From CAZYTM01 sp964649725 (GTDB lineage Bacteria > Desulfobacterota > Desulfuromonadia > Geobacterales > Geobacteraceae), in contig CAZYTM010000009.1 in NCBI GenBank assembly GCA_964649725.1, positions 62,001-126,000 of the forward strand: DNA of 64,000 nucleotides, given 5' to 3'. Shown here piece after piece: positions 1 through 8,238 of the stretch; positions within the stretch are counted from its first letter, which is position 1, and every line of letters starts with the position of its first letter. The translations under genes and the position numbers were made by a program. The notes below the pieces were generated by a model that worked only from the letters and a program-made list of their open reading frames with translations, was not told the DNA's origin and made no database searches.

Positions 1-1
1 C

Positions 2-331
2 TTCCGTTGCGCCCAGACTATAATCATCACCGCTGCTGCGGCAATCCTGATGCTGATCGCATATCGGCAGAGCAACAAGGAGATCAGGAACGTCGCCATA
101 TTTGTGACAGTAATCGGCGGGATGAAGGTCTTTCTCTACGACATGATCGGCACCAGAGGTGTACCGCTCGTCCTGAGTGTCTTCTCCTTCGGGCTTGCCG
201 CGGCGATCGAATCGGTTGCCCTGGGGAGATGGAAAAACCCTGCTAAAATGATAGTGGATGCTGCTCCCGGCCTGGACAAAGATGACAAGCTGAACCAGGA
301 GAGATCGCCTGGGCACCATGCTTCAGGCTGA
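2..331 (+). CDS. C-terminal part of a DUF2339-like membrane protein (5' truncated by window edge)
   Basis: The reading frame is open from base 2 and ends at the TGA at 329-331, so only the last 109 residues are present. The visible part has a hydrophobic stretch (TIIITAAAAILMLIA), then charged residues, a Lys-Val-Phe-Leu-Tyr-Asp motif, and a second hydrophobic stretch ending near GRWKNP. The K-V-F-L-Y-D motif near the C-terminus is typical of DUF2339-type multi-pass membrane proteins, whose function is unknown. An internal ATG at 50 exists, but the homology-like pattern continues upstream of it, so it is probably not the start. Confidence 0.6.
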   Translation, partial: FRCAQTIIITAAAAILMLIAYRQSNKEIRNVAIFVTVIGGMKVFLYDMIGTRGVPLVLSVFSFGLAAAIESVALGRWKNPAKMIVDAAPGLDKDDKLNQERSPGHHASG

Positions 332-473
332 TGCCAGTGTCTGCTTTATAAAAGCACCATAACCGGTGCGGATTGTAATAAGCAACAAAGCTGGTAGATT
401 GTAACTATGTAGCGTTGCACCGACGTAGCATTATCGATGGCAGCAATTCCAGCCGGCAGAGGAGGTCGAACCT

Positions 474-959
474 GTGAAAAGCCATGTCTGGCGACCGCTG
501 TATCTTGTCCTGGGGGTTATAGCCCTGATCCTGTTGATCAGGGAGGTTGTCGTGCCGAAGGATTTCGGCGCCCATGAGCGGGGCTACATGTACGGTTGGC
601 ATCGCAAGAGCAACGAGAAGGTCTGGCAGGCGGTCACGGTCAAGTACCAGACCACAGCCAACTGCAAGGAGTGCCATGAGGATAAATATCTGGATATCAA
701 GGATTCCCCCCATGGCGGCATCATGTGCGAGAACTGCCATGGCCCCGGATTGGGGCATCCCAAAGATCCACCGACCCTTACCATCGACCGGAGCCGTGAA
801 CTCTGCAGCCGCTGCCACGCCCGTCTCCCCTACCCATCCAGCGGTCGCGGCAAGATCCGCGGTATAAACCCGGCCACCCATCACCCTGAGGTAGAATGCG
901 TGCTCTGCCATTATCCGCACAACCCGAAACGGGCGGCATCCAAGGAGGCACAGCGATGA
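474..959 (+). CDS. cbcS: Tetrahaem c-type cytochrome subunit of a menaquinol oxidoreductase (CbcS-like)
   Basis: The 161-residue product has an N-terminal hydrophobic anchor (about residues 7-22) and four CXXCH haem-binding motifs: CKECH, CENCH, CSRCH and CVLCH. It starts with GTG at 474, preceded by a strong AGAGGAGG site at 458-465. It overlaps the next gene by ATGA, and an iron-sulfur subunit and an NrfD-like membrane subunit follow. This cytochrome/ferredoxin/NrfD order is that of the Geobacter Cbc4 (CbcSTU) complex, thought to move electrons between the menaquinone pool and periplasmic cytochromes. The family and complex type are clear. The specific symbol rests on remembered gene order and haem count. 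Confidence 0.75.
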   Translation: MKSHVWRPLYLVLGVIALILLIREVVVPKDFGAHERGYMYGWHRKSNEKVWQAVTVKYQTTANCKECHEDKYLDIKDSPHGGIMCENCHGPGLGHPKDPPTLTIDRSRELCSRCHARLPYPSSGRGKIRGINPATHHPEVECVLCHYPHNPKRAASKEAQR

Positions 960-1741
960 TTACGCGAAGAAAATTCTGTAAGCAGGCGCTGCTCATCGCT
1001 GGCGGGCTGGCTATACCTCTCTCCGCTCTGGAGATACTTAACCCGCGGCGACTGTTGGCGGAGAAAAATTCACCGGACAAGACCCGCTGGGTCTTCCTGG
1101 TCGACACTTACAAGTGCACCGGCTGCGGTTTCTGTGCCAAGGCGTGCAAGATCGAGAACGAGATCCCCTATGACGCCAATGTGACCCGCACCTGGGTAGA
1201 GCGCTATGTCATCACCAAGGGTGGCGATATCCACGTCGATTCCCCCAAGGGGGCGCGAGACGGTTTCATGTCAGCAAAGATCCAGCTTGGTGGAGGTAAA
1301 GAGCAGGAGATCAAAACAGAGGATATCGAGAAGGCATTTTTTGTCCCGAAGCTCTGCAATCAGTGTGACAACCCCCCCTGCGTCCAGGTCTGCCCGGTTG
1401 GCGCCACCTACCAGACCGCCGACGGAGTGGTGCTGGTGGACCGCTCCTGGTGCATCGGCTGCGGCTACTGCATCATGGGGTGCCCGTACGGAGTCCGCTT
1501 TTTCCATCCGATCTATAATGTGGCGGAGAAGTGCAACTTCTGCTACCACCGCATCAGCAAAGGGATGAAGACTGCCTGCGTCGACGCCTGCCCGTTCGGC
1601 GCCCGCCGCATCGGCAATCTAAAGGACACGAACGACCCGGTGACCAAGATCATCATGACTGAAAGGGTCGGCGTTCTCAAGGAAGAGTATGGCACCAAGC
1701 CGCAGGTATTCTACCTCGGCCTGTCGAAGGAGGTCAAATGA
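956..1741 (+). CDS. cbcT: Tat-exported 4Fe-4S ferredoxin subunit of the NrfD-type complex (CbcT-like)
   Basis: The ATG at 956 overlaps the preceding stop and has AAGGAGG at 942-948; an upstream ATG at 896 lies inside the previous gene and is rejected. The 261-residue product begins with a twin-arginine signal (TRRKFCK followed by a hydrophobic segment), so the folded iron-sulfur protein should be exported. Several cysteine clusters follow (CTGCGFCAKAC, CNQCDNPPCVQVC, CIGCGYCIMGC, CNFCYHR with CVDAC), the NrfC/PsrB/DmsB pattern of up to four 4Fe-4S clusters. It is predicted to sit on the periplasmic side between the NrfD quinone subunit and the tetrahaem cytochrome. Confidence 0.85.
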   Translation: MITRRKFCKQALLIAGGLAIPLSALEILNPRRLLAEKNSPDKTRWVFLVDTYKCTGCGFCAKACKIENEIPYDANVTRTWVERYVITKGGDIHVDSPKGARDGFMSAKIQLGGGKEQEIKTEDIEKAFFVPKLCNQCDNPPCVQVCPVGATYQTADGVVLVDRSWCIGCGYCIMGCPYGVRFFHPIYNVAEKCNFCYHRISKGMKTACVDACPFGARRIGNLKDTNDPVTKIIMTERVGVLKEEYGTKPQVFYLGLSKEVK

Positions 1742-1804
1742 AGCCAACCACCTCTGCCGTCAGCAAGGTAACTGCTCGTTCCCTATTTATAGGAGGATAT
1801 AGCC

Positions 1805-3058
1805 ATGGTGCATGGTGAAGCCTGGACCGTCAAAGAGATGTTCGTCTATCCCAATGAGTATATCTACTGGACCATCCAGATCGTCATGTATCCCTTCATG
1901 ACCGGTCTGGTGGCCGGTGCCTTTGTCCTCTCCTCTCTCTATCATGTCTTCGGCGTCAAGCAGTTGAAGGAGATCGCCCGGTTCTCCCTGGTCTTCTCCT
2001 TTGCCTTGCTGCCGGTGGCGATGCTACCGCTGATGCTCCACCTGCAGCAGCCGCAGCGGGGGATCGAAGTGCTGCTCACCCCCCACTTCACCTCGGCCAT
2101 TGCAGCCTTCGGCATCGTCTTTTCCACCTACGGCATGATCGTCGCCTCGGAGCTATGGTTCGTCTACCGTGGCCACTTTGTCGAGACCGCTCTGGAACTG
2201 CGGAAGATCCCGGACCGGACTCTGGTCCAGCATCTCCGCCACCTCCTCTTTTCACTCCTCTGCCTCGGTGCTTACGATATCAGTCATGAAGCTCTGGAAA
2301 AAGATGAGCGAGCGGTCAAGATACTGGCCGGCATAGGCATCCCGGTGGCCTGCTTCCTCCATGGTTATGCCGGTTTCATCTTCGGCTCGGTCAAGGCCAA
2401 TGCACTTTGGATGACCCCTCTCATGCCGGTCATCTTCATCTGCTCGGCAGTGGTATCGGGTATTGCCCTCTGCATCATCACCTATATCGTCACCATGGAG
2501 ATCAGAAAGCTGTTGCTCGCCTGGCAGCGGCGCAACCGGCCGAACCTGCCGAGCCGGGAGGACCTGAAGAGCGCCGAGGTACAGGTGGTCACCATGACCA
2601 GCAAATATCTGGTCATGTTCCTCGTCCTGGCCATCTCCCTGGAACTCCTCGACCTCATCTTCCGCGGCTATACCGCGGTCAAGTCTTGGGACATCCTGCG
2701 CAGCGTCATCTACGGCAAAGATTTTACCAGCATCTTCATCCTTCAGTACGGGCTCGGCAATCTGCTGCCATTCATCCTTTTCCTGCTGCCCAGGCTCACC
2801 ATCCGCCGCGCTGTAGCCGGCACCCTGCTGGTCCTGCTCGGCGTCTTCATGATGCGCTGGAACGTCGTCATCGGCGGCCAGGCCTTCTCCTCCTCCTTTG
2901 CCGGCTTTATGCATTACCATATGCCGATCTGGCCCGAGTCCTATGAGTTTTACCGGGAGGGGCTGTTCGGCGCCCTGACCGTGGCCACCGCCCCCTTTGT
3001 CATCTTCTGGGTATTGAGCAAGATATTCCCCCTTTTCGATCTGAAGGATTCCCATTAA
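1805..3058 (+). CDS. cbcU: NrfD/PsrC-type integral membrane quinol-reactive subunit (CbcU-like)
   Basis: The 417-residue, strongly hydrophobic protein has about ten predicted membrane segments and begins in the NrfD manner (a short cytoplasmic part, then YIYWTIQIVMYPFMTGLVAG). An AGGAGG site precedes the ATG at 1805. NrfD/PsrC proteins bind menaquinol in the membrane and pass electrons to a ferredoxin-like partner, which is encoded immediately upstream. A 63-base gap separates it from that gene, and a rho-independent terminator lies 31 bases downstream, so the three genes form a self-contained operon. The direction of electron flow cannot be told from sequence. Confidence 0.85.
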   Translation: MVHGEAWTVKEMFVYPNEYIYWTIQIVMYPFMTGLVAGAFVLSSLYHVFGVKQLKEIARFSLVFSFALLPVAMLPLMLHLQQPQRGIEVLLTPHFTSAIAAFGIVFSTYGMIVASELWFVYRGHFVETALELRKIPDRTLVQHLRHLLFSLLCLGAYDISHEALEKDERAVKILAGIGIPVACFLHGYAGFIFGSVKANALWMTPLMPVIFICSAVVSGIALCIITYIVTMEIRKLLLAWQRRNRPNLPSREDLKSAEVQVVTMTSKYLVMFLVLAISLELLDLIFRGYTAVKSWDILRSVIYGKDFTSIFILQYGLGNLLPFILFLLPRLTIRRAVAGTLLVLLGVFMMRWNVVIGGQAFSSSFAGFMHYHMPIWPESYEFYREGLFGALTVATAPFVIFWVLSKIFPLFDLKDSH

Positions 3059-3089
3059 TCAGTGCAACAGGTCATGACAGGAATAAAAA

Positions 3090-3114
3090 AAAGGCCCGCG
3101 ACTTGCGGGCCTTT
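3090..3114. terminator. Bidirectional rho-independent terminator after the quinol oxidoreductase operon
   Basis: AAAGGCCCGC and GCGGGCCTTT form a perfect 10-bp stem around a 5-base loop. A run of A precedes the stem at 3084-3090 and pyrimidines follow it. It lies between the convergent ends of the genes ending at 3058 (+) and 3145 (-), so it can serve both; the A run makes it strongest for minus-strand transcripts. Confidence 0.85.
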
Positions 3115-3144
3115 CCTCTCTGACAATTGTACGGAGCTGGCCAC

Positions 3145-3582
3145 TTATGCTACGCTCGCCGCCTCCTGCTCGACCATCTCCACGATCTCCCGATAGATGG
3201 CGATCATCACTCCGACTTCACTCCATTTTTTCGCCACCAGGCTGATCAGTGCCCAGGCATGCACCAGTGTCCCGGAGAGGACCAGCAGGCCGAGCAACCG
3301 CATATCATCCTGGGCGATCAGGTAACAGCTGAACATACCGATCATCACCATGGAGAGGAACCAGGCCATCTCCGGTCCCCGGAAAGGGTTCTCCATAATC
3401 TTGAGAAAGTTTATATAGTAGCGGGAGAGCCCACCGACCTTACGCAGAAATTCCCGCACTTCATCTCTGCCATTCTTCAGATAGGCATAGGCTAGAAAGC
3501 GTTCGCACGCCTTCTCCTTCCCCTTTTTCATCCGTTCGTCAACATATTTGTCGATTGCCTCTTCGATAGTCTGGACGTTCAT
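3145..3582 (-). CDS. Conserved hypothetical protein with two membrane segments
   Basis: I do not recognise the family. The start chosen is the ATG at 3582 (MNVQTIEEAIDKY), which has a GA-rich site AGGTGAGGTG just upstream; an in-frame ATG further upstream would add a 39-residue non-conserved-looking leader. The 145-residue product has a charged amphipathic N-terminal half (about residues 1-65) and two hydrophobic segments (roughly 72-90 and 95-112). A short C-terminal helix is rich in Glu and Val. It looks like a small inner-membrane protein. It is monocistronic, ends at a shared terminator, and nothing in the context suggests a job. Confidence 0.6.
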   Translation of the reverse strand: MNVQTIEEAIDKYVDERMKKGKEKACERFLAYAYLKNGRDEVREFLRKVGGLSRYYINFLKIMENPFRGPEMAWFLSMVMIGMFSCYLIAQDDMRLLGLLVLSGTLVHAWALISLVAKKWSEVGVMIAIYREIVEMVEQEAASVA

Positions 3583-3890
3583 GACGGGCACCTCACCTGA
3601 GAAATCTCGTCTGCCGTTACAGCCGATCTGGCTTGAACAGCGGCGGGTACAGTTCATAATACATAAATCGTGCCGATTCTTAAGGGGGAGCAGAACCACA
3701 CTTCTTTATTAATATTTTACCTCGTTTATCGGCATTTTTCATTAAAACTTGAGCGCTACACTGCATTTTTTTTGCAGCAGTTCAAAGCAATTTTGCAACA
3801 GTGCAAAAATTTGTTTCATAGATGCCTGTAACTTGAGCGAATCGCCTGGCAAAGATATATACTCCCCGCAGAGGGGTGGTTGCGAATGGC
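3583..3890. other. AT-rich intergenic region with inverted repeats
   Basis: No gene is seen here. The stretch lies upstream of the minus-strand gene starting at 3582 and must hold its promoter. It is noticeably AT-rich and contains repeated TTGCA/TGCAA half-sites between about 3768 and 3810, including a perfect inverted repeat annotated separately. These are more likely operator-like elements than coding sequence. Confidence 0.5.
3791..3808. promoter_or_regulatory. Perfect inverted repeat TTTTGCA-N4-TGCAAAA
   Basis: Two 7-base arms with a 4-base spacer form an 18-base dyad about 210 bases upstream of the minus-strand gene starting at 3582. A further CTGCA...TGCAG pair lies at about 3770-3785. 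The dyad resembles a dimeric regulator binding site. A hairpin role is less likely because no U run follows it. The regulator cannot be named. Confidence 0.35.
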
Positions 3891-3916
3891 AAAAAAAAGG
3901 CGGCCAAACGGCCGCC
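3891..3916 (-). terminator. Rho-independent terminator of the outer-membrane barrel gene
   Basis: Read on the minus strand, a perfect 7-bp GC stem (GGCGGCC/GGCCGCC, loop of four) is followed by eight U residues (A run at 3891-3898). It lies 31 bases past the stop of the gene ending at 3948. Confidence 0.9.
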
Positions 3917-3947
3917 CTGCGAAAACAGATTATCCGGAGCATGCAGC

Positions 3948-4550
3948 TCAGTTTACATAAAGCCTTACTCCGAAGGTCATCGACAGGCTAGAGGGATCGA
4001 AATTACCTATCTTCCCCCCACCCTGCTTGATGTCGGCATCGAGCGCCAGCACCCCTTTCAATTCAGTGGTCAGGGCGATCCGCTTGTTGATATGATAATC
4101 GACCCCGGCACTCACATGCAACCCAGGGGATGAATCTACTTCAGCGTGAGAGATGTCATTGATAAGCAGATCGAGTCCGGCGCCCAGATAGGGGGAGAGG
4201 TGCGGCACCGTGACATCGAAACGGTATTGCCCTCCTGCCGAGAGGTTAATGACTTCGAAATCGTAACCATGCTGACCGCTCACCTCACCCCTGAAACCGG
4301 TGCGGGTGATGTCGAATTCCACGGCGACATTCTTGTTTACCCCATAGATAAAACCACCACCACCGATAAAATCGAGATTTGTGTCGATGGTATCGATCCT
4401 GTTGCCGGTTACCAGTTCACTATCTGCCGGGATCATGAAACCGAGCCGCCCGGTTACGCCGAACATGCCGGTGATATCTTCGGCTATGGCAACCCCATTG
4501 CCAAAGAGCAGCAACAAACTGCTGCATACCGTTATTACTAGTCTTCTCAT
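3948..4550 (-). CDS. Outer-membrane beta-barrel protein (OmpW/opacity-like)
   Basis: The 200-residue product has a cleavable signal peptide (MRRLVITVCSSLLLLFGNGVAIA, predicted cut after AIA). Alternating hydrophobic/polar strands rich in Gly and aromatics follow, and the last residues (MTFGVRLYVN) form an outer-membrane-type terminal strand. The pattern GVTGRLGFMIP ... GGGFIYGVNKNVAVEFDITRTGF fits small eight-strand barrels of the OmpW/porin_OMP_beta-barrel type. An AGGAGG-type site precedes the ATG. It is a single-gene unit with its own terminator. The substrate or role cannot be inferred. Confidence 0.7.
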   Translation of the reverse strand: MRRLVITVCSSLLLLFGNGVAIAEDITGMFGVTGRLGFMIPADSELVTGNRIDTIDTNLDFIGGGGFIYGVNKNVAVEFDITRTGFRGEVSGQHGYDFEVINLSAGGQYRFDVTVPHLSPYLGAGLDLLINDISHAEVDSSPGLHVSAGVDYHINKRIALTTELKGVLALDADIKQGGGKIGNFDPSSLSMTFGVRLYVN

Positions 4551-4687
4551 GCGTCACTGCCTCCTGTGAAAACATTAATTGTTCAGTTACGGGGCGATTG
4601 TATGGCAAATCGTCCCCTCTGGCAAGAGCACGTTTGCATCCTGGCGGAAAACCGTTGAAAACCGGTAATCTCATCGGACATGACTGC

Positions 4688-5344
4688 TCAGATCATATCG
4701 ATGACCGCCTTGACCGTCTTGTCGATCCCGTCGTAAGCCTCAGAGATCCGTTCGGCAAGCATATAGGCAGGGGTTGAGACGATCCTGTTCTGCTTGTCCA
4801 CCACAAACTCCCTGACCGGACAGTCTATATGCTCGCTGCCGGTCTGCTGGATGGCAGCCGCTGTGCCGGCATCATTACCGATAGTAACTTTGGGTTGATA
4901 CTCCTTGCCCAGAGTCGCCGCAACCAGAGCCGGGGCTATACAGATAGCACCGATCGGTTTTTTGGCAGCCGCCACCTCCCGAAGCAGTCTTGCCACCTCT
5001 GGCTGAATAGTCGCTGCTGCCCCTTTGAAGGCGAATGTACAGAGGTTCTTGGCCGCCCCGAAACCGCCGGGGAATATCAGGGCATCCAGTTCCGTTGCTT
5101 TTACCTCGCTGATATTCCTGACCTTCCCCCGGGCAATGCGGGCAGATTCGAGCAGGACATTACGCTTGGCTCCGGTCGCCTCGCCGCTTATATGGTTGAC
5201 TTCATCCAACTCCATGTCTGGAGCCATACAGACTGCCTCGGCACCGTTTCTGTCAATAGCCAGCAGGGTAAAGACCGCCTCATGTATCTCGCTGCCGTCA
5301 TAAACGCCACACCCGGAAAGGACCACACCGATCTTTTTCTTCAT
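4688..5344 (-). CDS. elbB: Isoprenoid biosynthesis glyoxalase ElbB-like (DJ-1/PfpI superfamily)
   Basis: The 218-residue protein starts MKKKIGVVLSGCGVYDGSEIHE, matching the ElbB N-terminus, and keeps the DJ-1-type nucleophile elbow at AICIAPALVAA with the reactive cysteine. The start at 5344 is preferred over the ATG 18 bases upstream because AAGGAGG sits six bases before it. ElbB proteins have been linked to isoprenoid synthesis in E. coli and to glyoxalase III-type activity; the physiological role is unsettled. It is followed upstream on the same strand by an SDR protein gene 56 bases away. Confidence 0.8.
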   Translation of the reverse strand: MKKKIGVVLSGCGVYDGSEIHEAVFTLLAIDRNGAEAVCMAPDMELDEVNHISGEATGAKRNVLLESARIARGKVRNISEVKATELDALIFPGGFGAAKNLCTFAFKGAAATIQPEVARLLREVAAAKKPIGAICIAPALVAATLGKEYQPKVTIGNDAGTAAAIQQTGSEHIDCPVREFVVDKQNRIVSTPAYMLAERISEAYDGIDKTVKAVIDMI

Positions 5345-5400
5345 TCGCTCCTCCTTGTCCATGCTGATGGATCAACAAGATTTCTTAAGAGAGGGTAATT

Positions 5401-6324
5401 TTATGCGGTTTTACTCTCTTCTGCAAGGGCAATTTTGATCGCTTCGTCATAAGGGATGAGGGGGAAGGGGAGCAGTTCCCGGATCCGACCGTCGTGACAG
5501 ATCACCTCGTTGCAGAGCCCCTCTATCAGGGGCATGGAGATCGATGGGGGTACCGGCGTAATCAGGCCGACCCAGTAGGAAGAGAGTTTAGGCGTCAGTA
5601 GCGGCACCGGCAGAATATAGATATTCTTCCCCGCCACCCGGGCGAACCGCTCCATCATCACCCGGTAAGAGAGGATTTCCGGGCCGCCGACATCGAAAGT
5701 CCCGCCGGCGGTCCGTTCATCAGCAAGGGCGCCGAGCAGATAGCGGATCACATCCTGAACTGCAATCGGCTGGCAACGGGTGTTGACCCATCGCGGGGTG
5801 ATCATGAGCGGCAGTCGAGACACCAGCGCCCTGATCATCTCGAAGGATGCCCCGCCGGCACCGACAATGATCGCAGCGCGGAGTTGAGTTGTGCTGAAGC
5901 GGCCTGACTCAAGGATGGTGCCGACCTCCATACGGCTGGCCAGATGTTCTGAAAGCCCGCTGCCAGTCTCCCCCAGCCCCCCCAGATAGATGGCGCGGCG
6001 CACTCCGGCACGGTCAGCCGCGGCGACGAAATTCTCCGCCGACTCCCGGTCGCGTCGCTCAAATCCGGCCCGTCCGGCAGCCATGGAGTGCACCAGATAG
6101 AATGCCGAATCGATCCCCTCAAGCGCCTGGTCGAGCCCGCTCCGCTCCAACAGATCGCCCTGCACTGTTTCGACACCGGCAGGGAATTGCGCCCCTGGCC
6201 GGCGGACCAGACAACGAACCGTATACCCCTCAGCAACAAGCGCCTGCACCAGCCTCATGCCGATAAATCCGCTCGCCCCGGTTACCAGGACCTTCCCTGC
6301 TGTCGGCTGCATATCTTCCCCCAT
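5401..6324 (-). CDS. NAD(P)-binding atypical short-chain dehydrogenase/reductase (NDUFA9-like epimerase family)
   Basis: The 307-residue product has the Rossmann dinucleotide motif VTGASGFIG near its N-terminus and the conserved YLGG strand. It lacks the classical YxxxK dyad at the usual place, as atypical SDRs do (complex I NDUFA9-like, and the UDP-sugar epimerase-like COG0702 group). The start at 6324 is chosen because GGAAGGGTGG lies immediately upstream; the ATG at 6339 lacks a site. Such proteins bind NAD(P)H and may be structural or reductase-like; no substrate can be assigned. It probably shares a transcript with the ElbB-like gene downstream. Confidence 0.7.
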   Translation of the reverse strand: MGEDMQPTAGKVLVTGASGFIGMRLVQALVAEGYTVRCLVRRPGAQFPAGVETVQGDLLERSGLDQALEGIDSAFYLVHSMAAGRAGFERRDRESAENFVAAADRAGVRRAIYLGGLGETGSGLSEHLASRMEVGTILESGRFSTTQLRAAIIVGAGGASFEMIRALVSRLPLMITPRWVNTRCQPIAVQDVIRYLLGALADERTAGGTFDVGGPEILSYRVMMERFARVAGKNIYILPVPLLTPKLSSYWVGLITPVPPSISMPLIEGLCNEVICHDGRIRELLPFPLIPYDEAIKIALAEESKTA

Positions 6325-6442
6325 TGCCACCCTTCCCATAACTGTGCCACATTTTCCGTACTACACAAGAGCTGCCGTCTGCTTTCTCTTCTGCAGCCGA
6401 GACAAAACAGGCTGGATATGCTATGCTCTTCCAGGGGGAATC

Positions 6443-7036
6443 GTGCAACAAGTCCAGCCAAAAGCGGAAATAGCCTGTCAGCAGGTCCTCATGCAAGACG
6501 CCTCAGTCTTCTCGGTGCAGTGGCTTGACTTCCCCCTGGCAAGCAGTGCCGGCTTGACACCCGAGGCGGTATTTGACCGCTATCTGCTCCATATCAGGCG
6601 GTTCACCGTCGGCATAATCCGCCCCAGGGTGACTGCTGCCGGGGTTGAACTGCGTCTCCTCGCCAGCAGCCTCAGCCTGATCACCTTCGCTCCACCAGAG
6701 CTCGAAATTGAAGACCTCACTGCCGCCCTGCTGCTCCGTATCTGCGGCGGCTTCCTGGTCCAGCAACAGCAGTGTCACCGTGGTGAATTCCGTTTTGCCA
6801 TAAACCGAGGCAGCGAAGCGCTCAGGGTCACCGTCCAGCTGTCCGACTATTGTCCGCTGATCCTCGGCAGCAGCCGACCGTCCGGACTGCGCAAATGGCT
6901 CTATCGCCTGACCCAGGCATTCATCCACAAACTGGTCACCATCCGTTTTCTGGCCAGGCTCTACCGGGAGATAGTCGGTACCGGGCCGGCACTCAAGGTG
7001 ATGAGAGTCTCCCTCCGCTCCGGAGAGGATACCTGA
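6443..7036 (+). CDS. Hypothetical protein of about 197 residues
   Basis: I do not recognise the family. The frame is open well upstream, but that part overlaps the divergent SDR gene. The first start with a ribosome site (AGGGGGA at 6433-6439) is GTG at 6443; the ATG at 6491 is an alternative. The protein has no signal peptide or membrane segment. It shows mixed alpha/beta character, with an Arg/Leu-rich C-terminal helix (KWLYRLTQAFIHKLV). Codon use resembles the neighbouring genes. It is followed after 57 bases by a PilZ gene in the same direction. Confidence 0.5.
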   Translation: MQQVQPKAEIACQQVLMQDASVFSVQWLDFPLASSAGLTPEAVFDRYLLHIRRFTVGIIRPRVTAAGVELRLLASSLSLITFAPPELEIEDLTAALLLRICGGFLVQQQQCHRGEFRFAINRGSEALRVTVQLSDYCPLILGSSRPSGLRKWLYRLTQAFIHKLVTIRFLARLYREIVGTGPALKVMRVSLRSGEDT

Positions 7037-7093
7037 CTTGCATAAGCGATATGCCATGCTAACATGGGATAGTAGCAGAAATCAGCAATAGGG

Positions 7094-7435
7094 ATGAAGG
7101 TGTTACTGGTGGATAAAAGGGGCTGCAAAAGAAAACGGATCGAGGTCGGTTGCTGGTTGGTGGAGGTGGACGGGGCCTCCTGCTGTCATACCTTTGATAT
7201 CTCCTCAAGAGGGGTTGCACTGCAGACCGACGACCCGCTACCGGTCGGCGCCTTGGTCAGGCTGCAGTTTTTCACCCCCCGTTCGGCAAAACCGGTAACA
7301 GTGACCGCAGAGGTTGTCTGGACCCGCCTTGAACCGGATAGTGCCATGGGGCTCAGCTTCCTGGCTGAGGATACGGCGACCAGCACTCTTATTGCCGAGT
7401 TCACCGGACTGCTTGAAGAACAACAACGGCGCTAG
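7094..7435 (+). CDS. Single-domain PilZ protein, probable c-di-GMP receptor
   Basis: The 113-residue protein has an Arg-rich N-terminal segment (RGCKRKRIEV), the D-x-S-x-x-G signature (DISSRG) and the following beta-barrel strands, including AEVVWTR and the MGLSF strand typical of PilZ domains. PilZ proteins bind cyclic di-GMP and relay it to motility, secretion or exopolysaccharide machinery. The Arg motif is slightly irregular, so ligand binding is likely but not certain. It ends 24 bases from the convergent regulator gene. Confidence 0.75.
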   Translation: MKVLLVDKRGCKRKRIEVGCWLVEVDGASCCHTFDISSRGVALQTDDPLPVGALVRLQFFTPRSAKPVTVTAEVVWTRLEPDSAMGLSFLAEDTATSTLIAEFTGLLEEQQRR

Positions 7436-7459
7436 GGGGTTCTGCCTGATCTGCCGCCG

Positions 7460-8050
7460 TCACTCCTTGGAATGAAGCACCGCTACTGCCCTTGCCTTGG
7501 TGGCCCCTACCGAAACGTAGCCATGCTGCTCCGATGAATCGTAGTAGATGCTGTCCCCTGCCTTGAGGATCATCACCTCCTGGCCATAATGGAACTCCAG
7601 TTCACCATCGACAATGTAGAGAAATTCCTCACCTTCATGACTGTAGAAATAGCTGTTGTCCCATTCAGTCATCTCGAATTCGACAATGAACGGCTCGATC
7701 TGCTTGTGCCTAATCCCGGGGGCCAATGGCCGATAGAGATAACCCTCGGTAGCATCGCTGCCGCTGCGTCTGCGACTGGCACCGATCTGCCCCCCCCGGA
7801 TAAGGACATACTTCTGCCGGTCCCCTTCATCCTCGAAGAAATAGTGGATACCGACCTTCAGCCCCTTGGCTATTTTCAGCAGGGTGGCCAGCGGTGGTGT
7901 GACCTGGTCATTCTCGATCTGGGAGAGGAGCGGCTTCGACAAGCCGGTCAGGTCAGATAGCTCCTGCAGGGTAAGCCTGCGCTCCTGGCGCAGCTTTCTG
8001 ATCTTGGCTCCGAGTTGCAGTTCCAGGATTTCCGTTCGTATATCGCTCAC
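7460..8050 (-). CDS. XRE-family transcriptional regulator with C-terminal cupin domain
   Basis: The 196-residue product has a helix-turn-helix of the XRE/Cro type at about residues 14-68 (LRQERRLTLQELSDLTGLSKPLLSQIEN). A small beta-barrel cupin_2 domain follows at about 115-190, with the HEGEEFLYIVDGELEFHYG pattern. Proteins of this architecture (PuuR/SinR-cupin type) sense small metabolites through the cupin. An AGGAGGTCAAGG site precedes the start. The neighbours give no hint of the regulated pathway. Confidence 0.85.
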   Translation of the reverse strand: MSDIRTEILELQLGAKIRKLRQERRLTLQELSDLTGLSKPLLSQIENDQVTPPLATLLKIAKGLKVGIHYFFEDEGDRQKYVLIRGGQIGASRRRSGSDATEGYLYRPLAPGIRHKQIEPFIVEFEMTEWDNSYFYSHEGEEFLYIVDGELEFHYGQEVMILKAGDSIYYDSSEQHGYVSVGATKARAVAVLHSKE

Positions 8051-8238
8051 CTTGACCTCCTCATGTAACGGTTCTTATAAGATGAATATGGTCGGCTCGT
8101 CAAGGGCCATTTTCGCCCCTTGCCACTTAATGAGTACCCTGCAGCAGAGTAGCTGACAAAACCGGGTTGACATAGCCAGGGGCAATGACTACTATTTTAT
8201 CAGTTGCAATCAGTTATCAAGTGACCCGAGGTTACCTC

